DNA of 64,000 bases, from contig JADIYN010000002.1 of NCBI GenBank assembly GCA_016705335.1, positions 186,001 through 250,000 of the forward strand, given 5' to 3'. The position numbers and the translations under genes are program-made. The DNA is from Draconibacterium sp. (lineage in GTDB: Bacteria; Bacteroidota; Bacteroidia; Bacteroidales; Prolixibacteraceae). The notes below the pieces were generated by a model. The model had not been told where the DNA came from, did not search any database, and saw only the letters and a list, made by a program, of their open reading frames with translations. The number at the start of each line of letters is the position of its first letter. Positions within the stretch are counted from its first letter, which is position 1. This document shows positions 63,220-64,000 of the stretch, one piece after another.

Positions 63220-64000
63220 TTATCTCGTAAACAACAGTTCCCTGTATTTTGGCAACGGCCATTTTTCATCGTCAACAATCAATTCAAGTTTATCAATGTG
63301 TTCCCTTATTTCTTCAAGATACGGTTTTACTAAAGTGTCGTAAGCTTTTGCCTTACCCACAGCATCAATAATAACATTGGCACTTTTACGGGCTTCAATC
63401 ATTTCTTTCCGAAGTGTTTTAATTGCTGAAATATGCATACCAATTTCCTTGATAAGATCAATCCTGTTCGTTGCAAACTCCTTGAATTCTTCGGCAGTAA
63501 ACACCTCTTTCATGTTTTTAACGTTTTCGAGCAACATGGTTTGGTATTCGATAGCGATTGGAACAATATGATTGAGCGCCATATCAGCCAGCACCCGCGA
63601 TTCAATCTGAATTTTCATGATAAACTTTTCATATTCAACTTCAACACTGCCATGAATTTCTGATTCGTTAAATATTTCAAGTTTCAAAAGCAGGTTTTTA
63701 AATTCCGGCCGATTATATGCTTCCAGCGAATCCGGAACATTCTTGATATTTGTCAGCCCGCGTTTTGCTGCTTCTTTCACCCAATCTTCACTGTAACCGT
63801 CGCCATTGAAACGGATTGGTTTCGATTGGATAATTAAATCTTTCAGCACCTGGAAAATTGCCTCATCCTTTTTCACACTTTTATCGATTAATGCATCAAC
63901 AGCAACCTGGAATTTTTGCAACTGATTTGCAATAAGCGCATTTAAAACAATAAGTGCCGACGCATTATTTGCTGACGAACCAACTGCCCTGAACTCAAAC
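63220..64000 (-). CDS. glnN: Type III glutamine synthetase, C-terminal part (cut by right edge)
   Basis: The frame is open to the right edge and reads FEFRAVGSSANNASALIVLN, the conserved GSIII substrate-site region, then QLQKFQVAVDALIDKS, RFNGDGYSEDWVKEAAKRGL and helical C-terminal sequence ending WPLPKYRELLFTR. Type III enzymes (GlnN, ~730 residues) make glutamine from glutamate and ammonia and are usual in Bacteroidota. About 260 residues lie here; the N-terminal two thirds is outside. The internal Met-like start near 63921 is only a TTG codon and not the real start. Confidence 0.92.
   Translation of the reverse strand, partial: FEFRAVGSSANNASALIVLNALIANQLQKFQVAVDALIDKSVKKDEAIFQVLKDLIIQSKPIRFNGDGYSEDWVKEAAKRGLTNIKNVPDSLEAYNRPEFKNLLLKLEIFNESEIHGSVEVEYEKFIMKIQIESRVLADMALNHIVPIAIEYQTMLLENVKNMKEVFTAEEFKEFATNRIDLIKEIGMHISAIKTLRKEMIEARKSANVIIDAVGKAKAYDTLVKPYLEEIREHIDKLELIVDDEKWPLPKYRELLFTR

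Noticed and set aside
1..64000. Mobile elements, CRISPR arrays, tRNA or rRNA genes
   Set aside because: No transposase or integrase frame, no regularly spaced repeats and no tRNA-like cloverleaf were seen on reading; a tRNAscan or ISfinder run could still find something missed.

Overview
The window looks like a Bacteroidota chromosome, probably a marine or sediment Marinilabiliales/Prolixibacteraceae-type organism (the family is inference). The signs are low GC, type IX secretion (T9SS) C-terminal tails on secreted enzymes, AraC-type hybrid two-component systems (HTCS), TAnnTTTG-like -7 promoter elements, a type III glutamine synthetase, and a flexirubin/aryl-polyene gene set. I see no tRNA, rRNA, CRISPR array or insertion sequence.

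Layout. (1) 1-31506 is a polysaccharide-utilisation region without SusC/SusD inside the window. It has a LamG protein cut by the left edge, GH128-like and GH30-like secreted enzymes, an SSS-family sodium symporter, a double-GH43 lipoprotein, a GH2, a GH51, a GH27 and a stand-alone GH2 N-terminal domain, all on the minus strand. Two tandem HTCS regulators, a GH43, a second GH51 and a CotH-like protein lie on the plus strand. The enzyme set (two GH51, GH43s, GH27, GH2) suggests arabinan, arabinogalactan or another arabinose/galactose-rich plant or algal polymer. Every operon head other than the HTCS genes carries a shared operator-like motif in the same orientation relative to transcription. (2) 32587-58247 is about 25.7 kb of 23 minus-strand genes forming an aryl-polyene/flexirubin-type biosynthetic cluster: tyrosine ammonia-lyase, a PaaK-like ligase, two acyl carrier proteins, five ketosynthase-family proteins, ketoreductase, two dehydratases, thioesterase, lipid acyltransferases, methyltransferases, two CrtI-like oxidoreductases, a C45 acyltransferase with a TPR tail, LolA-like and lipoprotein export factors, glycosyltransferase, deacetylase, and a giant MMPL/acyltransferase/methyltransferase fusion. 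I see no DarA/DarB resorcinol genes. (3) 58442-64000 holds an outer-membrane-barrel-like protein, a sugar-cation symporter plus cytoplasmic GH43, a short SSB, a DUF1801 protein and the C-terminal part of glutamine synthetase III.

How the parts work together: in region 1 the two HTCS have different periplasmic sensors but almost identical receiver/AraC outputs, so they probably switch on one regulon through the shared operator. Region 2 probably makes 4-coumarate from tyrosine, activates it onto ACP, extends it to a conjugated polyene, decorates and acylates it, and exports it to the outer membrane.

Quality warning: about 18 of 44 genes are interrupted, nearly always by a one-base change in a short A/T run. 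I give each such gene as one reconstructed span and describe the break. The pattern looks more like consensus error than gene decay, except where a nonsense codon or a larger deletion is noted.
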